Source of the DNA: Flavobacterium sp. M31R6 | GTDB lineage: Bacteria; Bacteroidota; Bacteroidia; Flavobacteriales; Flavobacteriaceae | Length of the DNA: 64,000 nt | NCBI RefSeq assembly: GCF_013284035.1 | Contig: NZ_CP054141.1 | Location: forward strand, 1,364,001-1,428,000 | Reading direction: 5' to 3' | Part shown: one piece after another, positions 38,073 to 48,143 of the stretch | Numbering within the stretch: position 1 is the first letter of the stretch | How the letters are laid out: the number at the start of each line of letters is the position of its first letter | Program-made: the position numbers and the translations under genes | The notes under the pieces: model-generated | Told to the model about the DNA's origin: nothing | What the model saw: only the letters and a program-made list of their open reading frames with translations | The model's database searches: none

Positions 38073-38903
38073 ATGAAAATTGTAAAGCATTCAGGGGCTA
38101 TTGTTGATTTTAATCGCTCAAAATTAAAACAATCTCTGCTTAAATCAGGAGCAGCTCCCGCCATGGTTGATGATGTTTTGCAACTTATTGAAAAAGAAGT
38201 TTACGAAGGTATTTCTACCAAACATATTTATAAGATGGCTTTTGGATTTCTTAAAAAAATCTCCAACTCGAATGCCGCACGATATAATCTGAGAGATGCA
38301 ATCCGATTGTTGGGACCTGCAGGTTTTTTTTTCGAAAAATTTATTGCCCGACTTTTTTCTTCAGAACATTATCAAACCAAAGTTAATTTGATTTTGTGGG
38401 GCAAATGCGTTTCACATGAAGTTGATGTTTTGCTTAAAAATAATGATATCATTACTATGGTCGAGTGCAAATTTCATGTAGGCAGAGATGCCACTACAGA
38501 CGTAAAAGTACCGATGTATATATTGTCCCGATTCAATGATTTGAAAGAGAGAAAGCATGAAATATTTTCTCAAAATGATACTATTTCCAAATGTTGGATT
38601 GTTACCAATAATCGTTTTACTACTGATGCAATTGATTTTGCAAAATGTTCGGACCTTAACTTGCTGTGTTGGGATTACCCTAAAAGCAATAATTTGAAAA
38701 CTAAAATAGATAATCATCAGCTGTATCCCATAACTTGTCTAACGACATTGACTCTTTCTGAGAAAGAAAAATTATTGATTTTAGATATTATTTTGGTTCG
38801 TGAGATTATCAATAATAGAGAGGATTTGGAAAAAATAGGATTGAGTCCCAATCGAATAAAAAATGTAATTAAAGAAGCATCAGAGTTGTGCAGGTTTATA
38901 TAG
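38073..38903 (+). CDS. ATP-cone / Mrr-like PD-(D/E)XK nuclease fusion
   Basis: 276-aa two-domain protein. Residues 3-78 form an ATP-cone (IVKHSGAIVDFNRSKLKQSL, then the GISTKHIYKMAFGFL helix region), the nucleotide-sensing module known from ribonucleotide reductase and NrdR. Residues about 85-200 resemble an Mrr/RecB-type endonuclease core: FFFEKFIARLF, catalytic D118 in HEVDV, and E131-C-K133 in MVECKFH. The C-terminal 60 residues are helical. The start is ATG 38073; a TTG 18 bases earlier is unlikely. It reads toward the beta-CASP nuclease gene. Target (DNA or RNA) unknown. Confidence 0.85.
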   Translation: MKIVKHSGAIVDFNRSKLKQSLLKSGAAPAMVDDVLQLIEKEVYEGISTKHIYKMAFGFLKKISNSNAARYNLRDAIRLLGPAGFFFEKFIARLFSSEHYQTKVNLILWGKCVSHEVDVLLKNNDIITMVECKFHVGRDATTDVKVPMYILSRFNDLKERKHEIFSQNDTISKCWIVTNNRFTTDAIDFAKCSDLNLLCWDYPKSNNLKTKIDNHQLYPITCLTTLTLSEKEKLLILDIILVREIINNREDLEKIGLSPNRIKNVIKEASELCRFI

Positions 38904-39038
38904 TTTTTTTTAAGGAGGTTAAGATTGTAAGAGACTAAGGCGCTTAGAATTTTATCTGGCAATTTAAAAGTGGCTAATTTTTAAACTTTAAAACTTAGCA
39001 TCTCAGAATCTTTCGCTATTAATCTAAATTGAATTAAA

Positions 39039-40394
39039 ATGAAAATTACATGTATTGGCGGGGTAGGAACGGTCACGGGATCCAAAACTTTGGTAGAAAG
39101 TAACGGCATTCGAATTTTGATAGACTGCGGACAATTTCAAGGATTAAAGGCCTTGCGGGAACTCAATTGGGAACCTTTGCCAATTTTGCCTTCGACTATA
39201 GACTTTGTGTTGCTAACCCATGGTCATTTGGATCATTGTGGATGGTTGCCAAGATTAGTAAATCAAGGTTTTGAAGGTAAAATATATTGCACTAGTCCAA
39301 CAATAGATGTTGCTAAGCTGATCCTTTTGGACAGTGCCAAAATTCAAGAAGAAGATGCCAGAATTGCAAATGAAGGAAAGTTTTCAAAACACGAAATAGC
39401 AGAACCGCTATACACAATAGCACAGGCCGAAAAGGTTTTTCCGCATTTCAGAGTGATCAATCCCAATGAAAGTATTGCATTAGATGCCGAGATTGAAGCT
39501 ATTTTCACAAATGCTGGTCATATTCTTGGAGCATGCAGCATAGAGCTTAGACTCGAAAATAAAGTTGTTGTTTTCTCTGGGGATATTGGTCGTGATAATG
39601 ACGTATTGATGTTTCCGCCCACAAAACCTAAAAAAGCCGATTATGTTTTCCTTGAAAGCACTTACGGTAATAGGTTGCATCCAGATATCGATCCTAAAGT
39701 AGAATTGGAAATGCATATCAATAATACGATTCGAAACGGTGGAACTGTCATAATTCCAAGTTTCGCAGTTGAGCGATCCCAAAGTATAATGTATTTACTT
39801 TGGCAATTGAAGGAAGAAAATAAGATTCCGAATATTCCTTATATTATTGATACTCCCATGGGGATAAGCATGCTGGAACTTTTTGTAAATAATAGAAAAT
39901 GGCATCGTTTGCACCAAGATGAGTTTACCGCCATGTGCAAAATGTTTACCCTAATTTCAGATTACCAAGAAACGATAGATACCATTTATAATAAACAGCC
40001 CAAAATAGTTATTGCCGCCAGCGGTATGGTAACTGGAGGTAGGGTGTTGAGTTATTTGGAACGGTATATAGGTTTGCCAGAAACGACCATAATTATAGTT
40101 GGTTATCAAGGAGAAGGTACTCGCGGAAGAAAATTGCTGGAAGGCGCAACTGATATAAAAATACACGGAAGATACTATCAAGTAAAAGCCAAAGTGGTTG
40201 AGATAGAAAGTTTGTCGGCACATGGAGACCAAAAGGATTTAATCAATTGGCTTTCGGAATTGGAAGAAGCTCCGAAAAAAGTGTTTTTGGTACATGGTGA
40301 AAATGAACCAGCAGATGAATTAAGAATCAAAATTCAAGAAAAATATGGTTTTGGATGCATTGTTCCTATGATGGGGCAGGAGTTTGAATTGTAG
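39039..40394 (+). CDS. Beta-CASP metallo-beta-lactamase RNA nuclease
   Basis: 451-aa CPSF73/TTHA0252-like nuclease. The metallo-beta-lactamase core has the zinc motif HGHLDHCGW near residues 65-73, NAGHILGACSIEL and FSGDIGRDND. The beta-CASP cap (about 200-330) includes GTVIIPSFAVERSQ. The RMMBL C-terminal motif is ESLSAHGDQKDLINWL with the final VHGE. Such enzymes cut RNA endo- and exonucleolytically. It lies 135 bases after the ATP-cone nuclease, same strand, with no terminator seen between. Confidence 0.92.
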   Translation: MKITCIGGVGTVTGSKTLVESNGIRILIDCGQFQGLKALRELNWEPLPILPSTIDFVLLTHGHLDHCGWLPRLVNQGFEGKIYCTSPTIDVAKLILLDSAKIQEEDARIANEGKFSKHEIAEPLYTIAQAEKVFPHFRVINPNESIALDAEIEAIFTNAGHILGACSIELRLENKVVVFSGDIGRDNDVLMFPPTKPKKADYVFLESTYGNRLHPDIDPKVELEMHINNTIRNGGTVIIPSFAVERSQSIMYLLWQLKEENKIPNIPYIIDTPMGISMLELFVNNRKWHRLHQDEFTAMCKMFTLISDYQETIDTIYNKQPKIVIAASGMVTGGRVLSYLERYIGLPETTIIIVGYQGEGTRGRKLLEGATDIKIHGRYYQVKAKVVEIESLSAHGDQKDLINWLSELEEAPKKVFLVHGENEPADELRIKIQEKYGFGCIVPMMGQEFEL

Positions 40395-40432
40395 TTTTGA
40401 TTTCTTCAAAAGTTTAACAAGAATTTGATTTT

Positions 40433-40459
40433 TTGGAAGTAATAATAATGTTAATTTTG
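40433..40459 (+). promoter_or_regulatory. Promoter of the HYC_CC_PP/TonB/HMA cluster
   Basis: TTG (40433-40435) and TAATTTTG (40452-40459, exact TAnnTTTG) are spaced by 16 bases. The box ends only 4 bases before the ATG at 40464, so the mRNA may be nearly leaderless. Confidence 0.55.
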
Positions 40460-40463
40460 TAAT

Positions 40464-40877
40464 ATGCAATTCAAAAAACACATAAGTATATTTCTAGCGT
40501 TCTTATTATTGGTTTCCAATGTAGGTTTGGCTTTTAATGTGCATTATTGCGGAGGTGAGATTTCCTCAGTTTCCTTGAATTCAACTTTACCATCAATACA
40601 AACTGAAAGAAGCTGTTGCGAAAAAAAAGTAGTCGGTAAAAAAGACAGCTGTTGTAAAGACAAGAAAGTAGTCATTCAGAAAAAAGGAGATAGTGGTATC
40701 ATTAAATCATTCTCTTTCCAAATGGATTATGCTTTTGTAATTCCGGAAACACATTCGTTTGTTTTTACTACTGTCGACAATTTTAAAAATAATTCTTCCC
40801 TTTCTTATTATTGCGATGCAAATGCGCCGCCACTTTTCAAGCTGTATAGCCAATACCTCCTTTACGATAAATTGTAA
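40464..40877 (+). CDS. HYC_CC_PP family secreted protein
   Basis: 137-aa protein with a signal peptide (residues 1-23). The mature part has the family's naming motifs: H27-Y-C29, a CC pair at 51-52, another CC at 63-64, and APP near the C-terminus. The Cys/His content suggests metal binding. The neighbours are a TonB receptor and an HMA-domain protein, which together suggest copper or another soft metal. Function not experimentally known to me. Confidence 0.85.
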   Translation: MQFKKHISIFLAFLLLVSNVGLAFNVHYCGGEISSVSLNSTLPSIQTERSCCEKKVVGKKDSCCKDKKVVIQKKGDSGIIKSFSFQMDYAFVIPETHSFVFTTVDNFKNNSSLSYYCDANAPPLFKLYSQYLLYDKL

Positions 40878-40939
40878 TGTTTAATTACAGTCGAGCCCTT
40901 ATTTAAGGTCTGACATATTTAATCATTATAATTTTAATC

Positions 40940-42952
40940 ATGAAAACAAACTTAACAATAGTTTTAGTGCTTTTGTTTGCTGCTTTTAATTCTTATTCAC
41001 AAGATACTTTACGAGAAATAAAAGTCCAGGCCAAACGCAAGAGCATTCAAAAAACATACACACTTACTGGTAATACAACATTAGTAACCAAAAAAGAATT
41101 ACTCAAAGCCGCCTGTTGCAATCTTGCCGAAAGCTTTGAAACCAATCCCTCAATAGATGTTAATTTTTCAGATGCATTGACTGGAACCAAGCAAATCAAA
41201 ATGTTAGGTTTAACAAGCCCTTATTTGATGATGACCCAGGAAAATATCCCTTCCGTTCGTGGTGCTTCTCAGGTTTATGGACTTTCCTTTACGCCTGGTC
41301 CTTGGATAGAAAGTATTCAAATTACAAAGGGAGCGGGAAGTGTGGTCAATGGTTTTGAAAGCATATCGGGTCAAATCAATACCGAATTGATAAAACCGAT
41401 ATCGGAAGTTCCAGTTTTATTGAACGCTTATGGATCGACCGATTCCCGTTTTGAACTAAATGCCAATTTTAATCAAAAATTATCAGACAAATGGGCGACC
41501 AGTTTATTGTTGCACGGCAATATTCGAGATTCCAAAATGGATAAAAATGAGGACGGATTTCTTGACAACCCTTTGCAAAAACAATTCAATTTACTCAATC
41601 GCTATCAATATTATAATGCGGAAACGGGTTGGATTAGTTTCATTAATCTGCAGTATATGAATGATACTAAATTAATGGGAGAAACCAGTTTTGATCCTGA
41701 TAGAGACAAAGGAACAACCAACGCCTGGGGTTCTGAAATCGATACCAAAAAGGTAGATGTCTCCACAAAAATAGGCTATGTTTTTAAGGATATGCCATTT
41801 CAAAGTTTTGGTTTCCAAAATGCTTTTTCCAGCTATGACCAGAATTCTTATTTTGGATTGAATGGCTACAACATGCAGCAAAACAGTTTTTATTCAAACT
41901 TGATTTTTAATTCAATTATCAATAATGAAAAAAATAAGTTTGCTACTGGTTTGAATTTTACCTATGATAGCTATAATGAGTTTGTTAATACGACAGATTA
42001 TAGTAGAATCGATAATACAGTGGGAGCTTTCTTTGAATATACTTATGATAATCAAGATAATTTTAGTTTGATTCTTGGAGGTAGGGCAGATTATGGGAAT
42101 CGTTTGGGTGTTTTTGTTACACCAAGAATTCATATGAAATACAATCCTTGGGAGAAAGGAGTTTTGAGAGTTTCTGCCGGTAGAGGAAAACGTCCCGCCA
42201 ATATTTTTGCCGAAAATCAAACCTTATTTGCCAGCTCCAGAACTTTTGATATCACAAATGTAGGAGGTAAAATTTATGGATTGGAACCTGAAATTGCTTG
42301 GAATTATGGTGTGAGCTTTATGCAAGGTTTCAAGTTGTTTAATCGAAATGGGGATGTTACAGCCGATTTTTACAGAACCAATTTTCAGAATCAGGTAGTG
42401 GTGGATATTATGCAAAGCCCGCAACAAGTAATTTTTCATAATTTGGATGGTGTTTCATATGCCAACAGCTTTCAATTGGAGTTCAATTATGAATTGGCTA
42501 AGCATTTGGAATTGCGTTCGGCTTACAAATACTATGATATTAAAACCGATTATTTGTCGGGTAAATATCAAAGACCATTGCAGGCAGGCCATCGTTTCTT
42601 TGGGAATTTAGGTTATGAAACTCATATTCAGGATAAAGGGAAACAATGGAAATTTGACTTCACTTACAATTGGATTGGAGAGCAACAATTACCTTACACG
42701 GCTTCAAATCCTGTAGCCTATCAGCTTTCTGAACATTCGCCAGCGTATTCTTTGATGAATGCTCAAATTACCAGAATATTTTCATCAACTTTTGAAGTGT
42801 ATATAGGTGGCGAGAACATTGGGAATTACACTCAAAATCCAGCAATAGTGGATGCGCAAAATCCTTTTGGTCCTTATTTTGATGCAACTATTTTGTATGC
42901 ACCAGTATTTGGACAGATGTATTATGCAGGTTTAAGGTTAAAAATAAAATAG
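40940..42952 (+). CDS. TonB-dependent receptor of a putative metal cluster
   Basis: 670-aa outer-membrane receptor. A signal peptide (1-20) is followed directly by a plug (about 30-150: LREIKVQAKRKSIQ, SIDVNFSDALTGTKQIKMLG, KGAGSVVNGFESISGQINTE) and a barrel ending in LKIK. A CC pair lies in the plug at about residues 58-59 (KAACCNLAESFE). It differs from the receptor at 29810 in lacking STN and carboxypeptidase-like domains. It lies 62 bases after the HYC_CC_PP gene and 56 before the HMA gene, so an operon is likely. The transported ligand is inferred to be a metal or metallophore. Confidence 0.9.
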   Translation: MKTNLTIVLVLLFAAFNSYSQDTLREIKVQAKRKSIQKTYTLTGNTTLVTKKELLKAACCNLAESFETNPSIDVNFSDALTGTKQIKMLGLTSPYLMMTQENIPSVRGASQVYGLSFTPGPWIESIQITKGAGSVVNGFESISGQINTELIKPISEVPVLLNAYGSTDSRFELNANFNQKLSDKWATSLLLHGNIRDSKMDKNEDGFLDNPLQKQFNLLNRYQYYNAETGWISFINLQYMNDTKLMGETSFDPDRDKGTTNAWGSEIDTKKVDVSTKIGYVFKDMPFQSFGFQNAFSSYDQNSYFGLNGYNMQQNSFYSNLIFNSIINNEKNKFATGLNFTYDSYNEFVNTTDYSRIDNTVGAFFEYTYDNQDNFSLILGGRADYGNRLGVFVTPRIHMKYNPWEKGVLRVSAGRGKRPANIFAENQTLFASSRTFDITNVGGKIYGLEPEIAWNYGVSFMQGFKLFNRNGDVTADFYRTNFQNQVVVDIMQSPQQVIFHNLDGVSYANSFQLEFNYELAKHLELRSAYKYYDIKTDYLSGKYQRPLQAGHRFFGNLGYETHIQDKGKQWKFDFTYNWIGEQQLPYTASNPVAYQLSEHSPAYSLMNAQITRIFSSTFEVYIGGENIGNYTQNPAIVDAQNPFGPYFDATILYAPVFGQMYYAGLRLKIK

Positions 42953-43008
42953 AAAAATATCAAAAATCAATATCAAAAAAATAATTTTAAAATTTAATAC
43001 TTATAAAA

Positions 43009-43386
43009 ATGAAAGCAAATATTAAAGAATTTAGAAACAGCAGCATTAAGAACCTATTTTTAGTTTTACTAATGACTGTTTTTACAATTTCGGCTCAAGG
43101 CCAAGAAACGAAAAATAAAAACGCTAAATATACTACCGAAGTAAATGGCAACTGCGAGCAATGCCAGAAGAGAATCCAGAAGGCAGCTTATTCAGTTCCA
43201 GGAGTGAAATCGGCTTCATGGAGTATTGAGACACATCAATTGGCTTTAATTATTAATGAAGAAAAATGCTCTTTGATGGATGTGAAAAAGGCAATTGCCA
43301 AAGTTGGTCATGACACCGACTCGGTAAAATCAACGAAAGAAGATTACGATGATCTTCATACTTGTTGTCAATATGAAAGGTTGTAG
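43009..43386 (+). CDS. Secreted heavy-metal-associated (HMA) domain protein
   Basis: 125-aa protein with a long signal peptide (about residues 1-31, ending GQ) and one HMA domain. The metal-binding loop is G-N-C49-E-Q-C52, the CxxC of copper chaperones, with GVKSASWS and the closing strand typical of the ferredoxin-like fold. Additional CC near the C-terminus (HTCCQYE). A periplasmic location fits a copper chaperone or sensor working with the upstream receptor. A terminator follows after 70 bases. Confidence 0.88.
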   Translation: MKANIKEFRNSSIKNLFLVLLMTVFTISAQGQETKNKNAKYTTEVNGNCEQCQKRIQKAAYSVPGVKSASWSIETHQLALIINEEKCSLMDVKKAIAKVGHDTDSVKSTKEDYDDLHTCCQYERL

Positions 43387-43456
43387 TATGTGATTAAAGA
43401 TTGTTTTGTAGCATAAACGGTTTTATGCTCGTTAATTTGAAACTTTCAATAATTGA

Positions 43457-43495
43457 AAAAAGCATCGAAATATAAGATTTATTTTGATGCTTTTT
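43457..43495 (+). terminator. Terminator after the HMA gene
   Basis: AAAAAGCATC with further AT pairs and GATGCTTTTT form a stem of about 16 bp (43457-43472 with 43480-43495). Confidence 0.8.
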
Positions 43496-43595
43496 GTGGT
43501 TTTTAAATCGTTAATAAAACTTTAAAATGAAGTAATAAATTGTGGTTAACCTAAATTATCCTTACTTTCACAGCTTAAATAAAACATGACAATTT

Positions 43596-44273
43596 ATGAG
43601 TAATTTTGAATGGACCCAATTAGTAAATCCTGAATTTTATATAACTTTTACAATTGGTGGCATTCAACTGGGTTTGTACATTGTTTTATTCATTGTTTTT
43701 GCGGAAACGGGTCTTTTTGCCGGTTTTTTTCTTCCAGGTGATAGTTTACTTTTTCTTGCTGGAATTTACAGTCGTGATTTGGTTCAGAATATTCTTTTTA
43801 TTGAAAGTGATTTTGTAAATCTTGTTATACTCTCAACATTAGTGGCGCTCTCAGGCGTTTTTGGAAATATGGTTGGTTATTGGTTTGGAGCCAAAAGCGG
43901 GTATTATTTATATAATAGAGAAGATACACTTTTGTTTAAGAAAAAGTATTTGCTTCAGTCTAAAGAGTTTTTCGAAAAGCATGGTGGGAAAGCTATTATT
44001 TATGCAAGATTTTTGCCTATTGTGAGAACTTTTGCACCGATAGTTGCCGGTATTGGCTCGATGGATAGAAAAAAGTTTATGTTTTTTAATATCCTAAGTT
44101 CTTTTTTATGGTCTTTTGTTTTAATTTTTTCTGGACATTATCTTTATGGCATGTTTTTGGAAATGGGAATTGACTTAAAAGAACATATTGAGAAAATCGT
44201 CATAGGAATTATATTGGTATCAACCTTGCCTGTTTTCCTAAAAATAATTAAGAAAAAAGTAGTTCATCATTAA
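43596..44273 (+). CDS. DedA family membrane protein
   Basis: 225-aa polytopic protein of the DedA (SNARE-associated/VTT) family. Visible family motifs are ETGLFAGFFLPGDSLLF (about residues 34-50), FGNMVGYWFG, FEKHGGKAIIYARFLPIVRTFAPIVAG and a C-terminal hydrophobic helix. DedA proteins are linked to undecaprenyl-phosphate or phospholipid translocation. Monocistronic, with a strong terminator behind it. Confidence 0.92.
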   Translation: MSNFEWTQLVNPEFYITFTIGGIQLGLYIVLFIVFAETGLFAGFFLPGDSLLFLAGIYSRDLVQNILFIESDFVNLVILSTLVALSGVFGNMVGYWFGAKSGYYLYNREDTLLFKKKYLLQSKEFFEKHGGKAIIYARFLPIVRTFAPIVAGIGSMDRKKFMFFNILSSFLWSFVLIFSGHYLYGMFLEMGIDLKEHIEKIVIGIILVSTLPVFLKIIKKKVVHH

Positions 44274-44290
44274 GATTTATTAAATAAAAG

Positions 44291-44328
44291 AAACCGTCTT
44301 GCGCAAGAGAACAAGACGGTTTTTTTTT
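44291..44328 (+). terminator. Terminator after dedA
   Basis: AAACCGTCTTG (44291-44301) pairs with CAAGACGGTTT (44312-44322) and runs into eight T. Confidence 0.92.
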
Positions 44329-44360
44329 GGATGATTGCAAAAAAATAAAATGCTAATCCT

Positions 44361-44475
44361 TAGCCCCGATAGCAGTGAAAATCCTTTTTTGGGCCGATTT
44401 TTATTCGGCTCAAAAAAGATTGCAACGGATTGCTTCGCCAGTTCGGCTTTCAGCCTCGTGTGCGGGAACAATGCC
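44361..44475 (+). repeat. Intergenic repeat with 13-bp hairpin between dedA and groEL
   Basis: Begins TAGCCCCGATAGCAGTGAAA and runs to GTGCGGGAACAATGCC. It contains a hairpin, arms 44385-44397 and 44405-44417 (13 bp with one wobble), then GATTGCAACGGATTGC. The style matches dispersed non-coding repeats of Flavobacterium, and related copies occur at 20845 and 52383. The rest of 44329-44550 has no gene; an open frame on the minus strand through it has no support. Confidence 0.65.
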
Positions 44476-44550
44476 AGCAAAAAAACCAAATCTTTCTGCT
44501 CCCAAAATAATTGATTGAACTCTGCTAAAAGGACTCCTGAAAAGGCACAA

Positions 44551-44587
44551 AAAAATCCGTCAAGAACGAAATTCAAGACGGATTTTA
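44551..44587 (-). terminator. Terminator of groES-groEL
   Basis: AAAATCCGTC (44552-44561) pairs with GACGGATTTT (44577-44586). On the minus strand it follows the groEL stop by 23 bases and leads into a T run. Confidence 0.85.
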
Positions 44588-44609
44588 TAGTTGAAATCTA
44601 ATGCTGATT

Positions 44610-46250
<1,641 letters not shown>

Positions 46251-46268
46251 TTAAAGTTTAGTTTGTTT

Positions 46269-46292
46269 CAAGTTGTCAAGTTGTCAAGTTGT
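46269..46292. repeat. Three tandem CAAGTTGT octamers between groES and groEL
   Basis: CAAGTTGT is repeated three times without spacer at 46269, 46277 and 46285, then the pattern breaks. It lies in the groES-groEL intergenic RNA (minus strand ACAACTTG x3). Confidence 0.8.
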
Positions 46293-46325
46293 CTTGATAC
46301 TTAATTCTTTGTACTTAACACTTTT

Positions 46326-46601
46326 TTAGATTATCGCAAGGATATCGTCCTCACGCATGATTAGGTAATCTTTTCCTTCTAATTTTAATTCCGTCCCAGC
46401 ATATTTTCCATAAAGTACTGTATCACCAATTTTGACAGTCATGGTATGGTCTTTAGTTCCGTTTCCTACTGCAACTACAGTTCCTTTTTGTGGTTTTTCT
46501 TTTGCGGTATCTGGAATAAAAATCCCTGACGCCGTTTTCGTTTCAGCTGCAACTGGTTCGATAAGAACTCGATCTGAAAGTGGTTTAATGTTTAAAGTCA
46601 T
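46326..46601 (-). CDS. groS: Co-chaperonin GroES (10 kDa)
   Basis: 91-aa lid of the GroEL chamber. It shows [10 protein letters not shown], the mobile-loop region [18 protein letters not shown], and the [24 protein letters not shown] strand. It is transcribed before groEL. The ATG is 21 bases downstream of an AT-rich leader. I found no exact TAnnTTTG box; TAATTTCTG at about 46645 on the minus strand is an imperfect candidate. Confidence 0.98.
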   Translation of the reverse strand: MTLNIKPLSDRVLIEPVAAETKTASGIFIPDTAKEKPQKGTVVAVGNGTKDHTMTVKIGDTVLYGKYAGTELKLEGKDYLIMREDDILAII

Positions 46602-46684
46602 GATTTTTTATGTTTATGTTAATTTTTACTGTTGTTGTATTTCAGAAATTATGCCACAGTACGTAAACTGACATTTTTTCTTAT

Positions 46685-46716
46685 AAAAAATGCCAGCTTT
46701 GACAGGCTGGCATTTT
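46685..46716 (-). terminator. Terminator after secG
   Basis: AAAATGCCAGC and GCTGGCATTTT (46687-46697 with 46706-46716) form an 11-bp stem; on the minus strand a T run follows. It ends the sigma54-lptE-secG unit before groES. Confidence 0.9.
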
Positions 46717-46735
46717 GAGTATTTATGTAAATAAA

Positions 46736-47074
46736 TTATTTTGCTGGAGTTGCAGGTGTACTTTGTGCAGGAGCATTTGTCGCAGGAGCATTAGTTTTTG
46801 GTGCTGCAGTTTCAGTGTTGTCAATGATTTTTGAATCAGCATCACTTAAAGTTCCTGTGAAACTTAAACCTGAAAGTAAGATTAAAGCAATTAATATAGT
46901 TGCCAATGTCCAAGTACTTTTGTCTAAGAAATCAGTAGTTTTTTGTACACCACCTAACATTTGAGAACCACTTATTGTAGAAGAAAGTCCACCGCCTTTA
47001 GGGTTTTGAACCATTATTACTACGATCAATAGAAAACATACTATTGTAATTAAAACTAAAAAAATTGAAAACAT
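46736..47074 (-). CDS. secG: Preprotein translocase subunit SecG
   Basis: 112-aa membrane subunit of SecYEG. Two hydrophobic segments (about residues 3-22 and 50-72) flank the conserved cytoplasmic loop VQNPKGGGLSSTISGSQMLGG. The C-terminal 30 residues are an Ala/Thr/Pro-rich tail. It starts 11 bases after the stop of the TPR-like gene, so it is cotranscribed. Confidence 0.94.
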   Translation of the reverse strand: MFSIFLVLITIVCFLLIVVIMVQNPKGGGLSSTISGSQMLGGVQKTTDFLDKSTWTLATILIALILLSGLSFTGTLSDADSKIIDNTETAAPKTNAPATNAPAQSTPATPAK

Positions 47075-47085
47075 ACTATTTATTA

Positions 47086-48045
47086 TTAATTGTTATTTTG
47101 TTGTACTATTTTAATATCCTTTATACGGTCTGCAAAGAAACTACTTTTTTCTGGATATTTCAAAATTAATATTTCATAAGCTTGTATGGCTTTTTGATAT
47201 TTTTTTTGTTCCAAATACACTTTAGCCAGAGTCTCTGTCATTAAATAAGAATTATCCTCTTTGTTGAGATCTATATTTGGTGTGAAGACTACTCCGGGTT
47301 TTATAGGCGGAATCTTTGGACTGGTTTCGATGAACTTATCAATCAATTCTGCTTTTTTCTTTTTACTCTCGTCAATGATAGATTCGGGTTCTTTTGCCAT
47401 ACTATTATTTTCTTGTGGATTTTCTCGCATAATGGGTTGTATCCTCGAAATTTGAAGCCATTGATGGAATGAATGTGTTTCTGATTTTGAAAAATCCAGT
47501 GGTTTCCCAATTTCTAAATTTTTCTCAGCTTCCGTTGTTACTTCTTCCGTTTTTATTGGCGTAGCTTCTTTAATAGAGTCGAGAATCGATTGTTCAACAT
47601 TTTTATCGATTTCTAATTTTTCAATAAAGAGAGAATTGCTTTGAGCAGGATTAGCATTAGCCTCTTTTATGGAAGTAAGGATAGAATGCTGCAATGGAGT
47701 TGTTGCAGTTGGCGTTATCTCTTCTTTTTCGACGATTTGACTGTCAATTACGGTTATGTTAAGGAGTTCCTGAATTTTTTTCTCATAAGTCTTTTTTTGA
47801 ATAGCTATAAAAGATTCGGAAGTAATAAAGTCAAATAGAACGCTACGGTCGGTAGTGTGTGCGGCGGCAACTTTTAATGCAAAATTATACTTGTAGCTAT
47901 TTTGATTGTACAGCCCTTTTAAACGCAACGCTCGTGCACTTTGAAAAAATGGAAATTCATCCAATACTTTTTCTAAAGCCACCGTTTGTATCTCGTTGAT
48001 TTCTTCGGGTTGGTTTAATAAATAATTATAGCTACTGACGTTCAT
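47086..48045 (-). CDS. Unknown protein with C-terminal TPR-like repeat
   Basis: 319-aa soluble protein without signal peptide. The N-terminal 110 residues are helical (ALEKVLDEFPFFQSARALRLKGL, FALKVAAAHTTDRS). The centre is a long polar linker with two SIKEA motifs (HSILTSIKEA and QSILDSIKEA). The last 60 residues resemble a TPR (AKVYLEQKKYQKAIQAYEIL). It is conserved in position between lptE and secG in flavobacteria as far as I know. Function unknown. Confidence 0.82.
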   Translation of the reverse strand: MNVSSYNYLLNQPEEINEIQTVALEKVLDEFPFFQSARALRLKGLYNQNSYKYNFALKVAAAHTTDRSVLFDFITSESFIAIQKKTYEKKIQELLNITVIDSQIVEKEEITPTATTPLQHSILTSIKEANANPAQSNSLFIEKLEIDKNVEQSILDSIKEATPIKTEEVTTEAEKNLEIGKPLDFSKSETHSFHQWLQISRIQPIMRENPQENNSMAKEPESIIDESKKKKAELIDKFIETSPKIPPIKPGVVFTPNIDLNKEDNSYLMTETLAKVYLEQKKYQKAIQAYEILILKYPEKSSFFADRIKDIKIVQQNNN

Positions 48046-48143
48046 TTTTTTGTATTCTGTATTTTAGGATTTAGTTCCCAATTTTAAAAATTTGATTTTA
48101 TATTGTCAACTCTGTTTTCTGCTAACTGATTACTTTTTTAAAA

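Noticed and set aside
44280..44576. 98-codon minus-strand frame after dedA
   Set aside because: Runs through a terminator and the intergenic repeat; the product has no coherent domain and starts inside another terminator.
46630..46665. Sigma-54-like TGGCA...CTG sequence upstream of groES
   Set aside because: Has the -24 GG but not the -12 GC at the right spacing; too weak to call a sigma-54 promoter.
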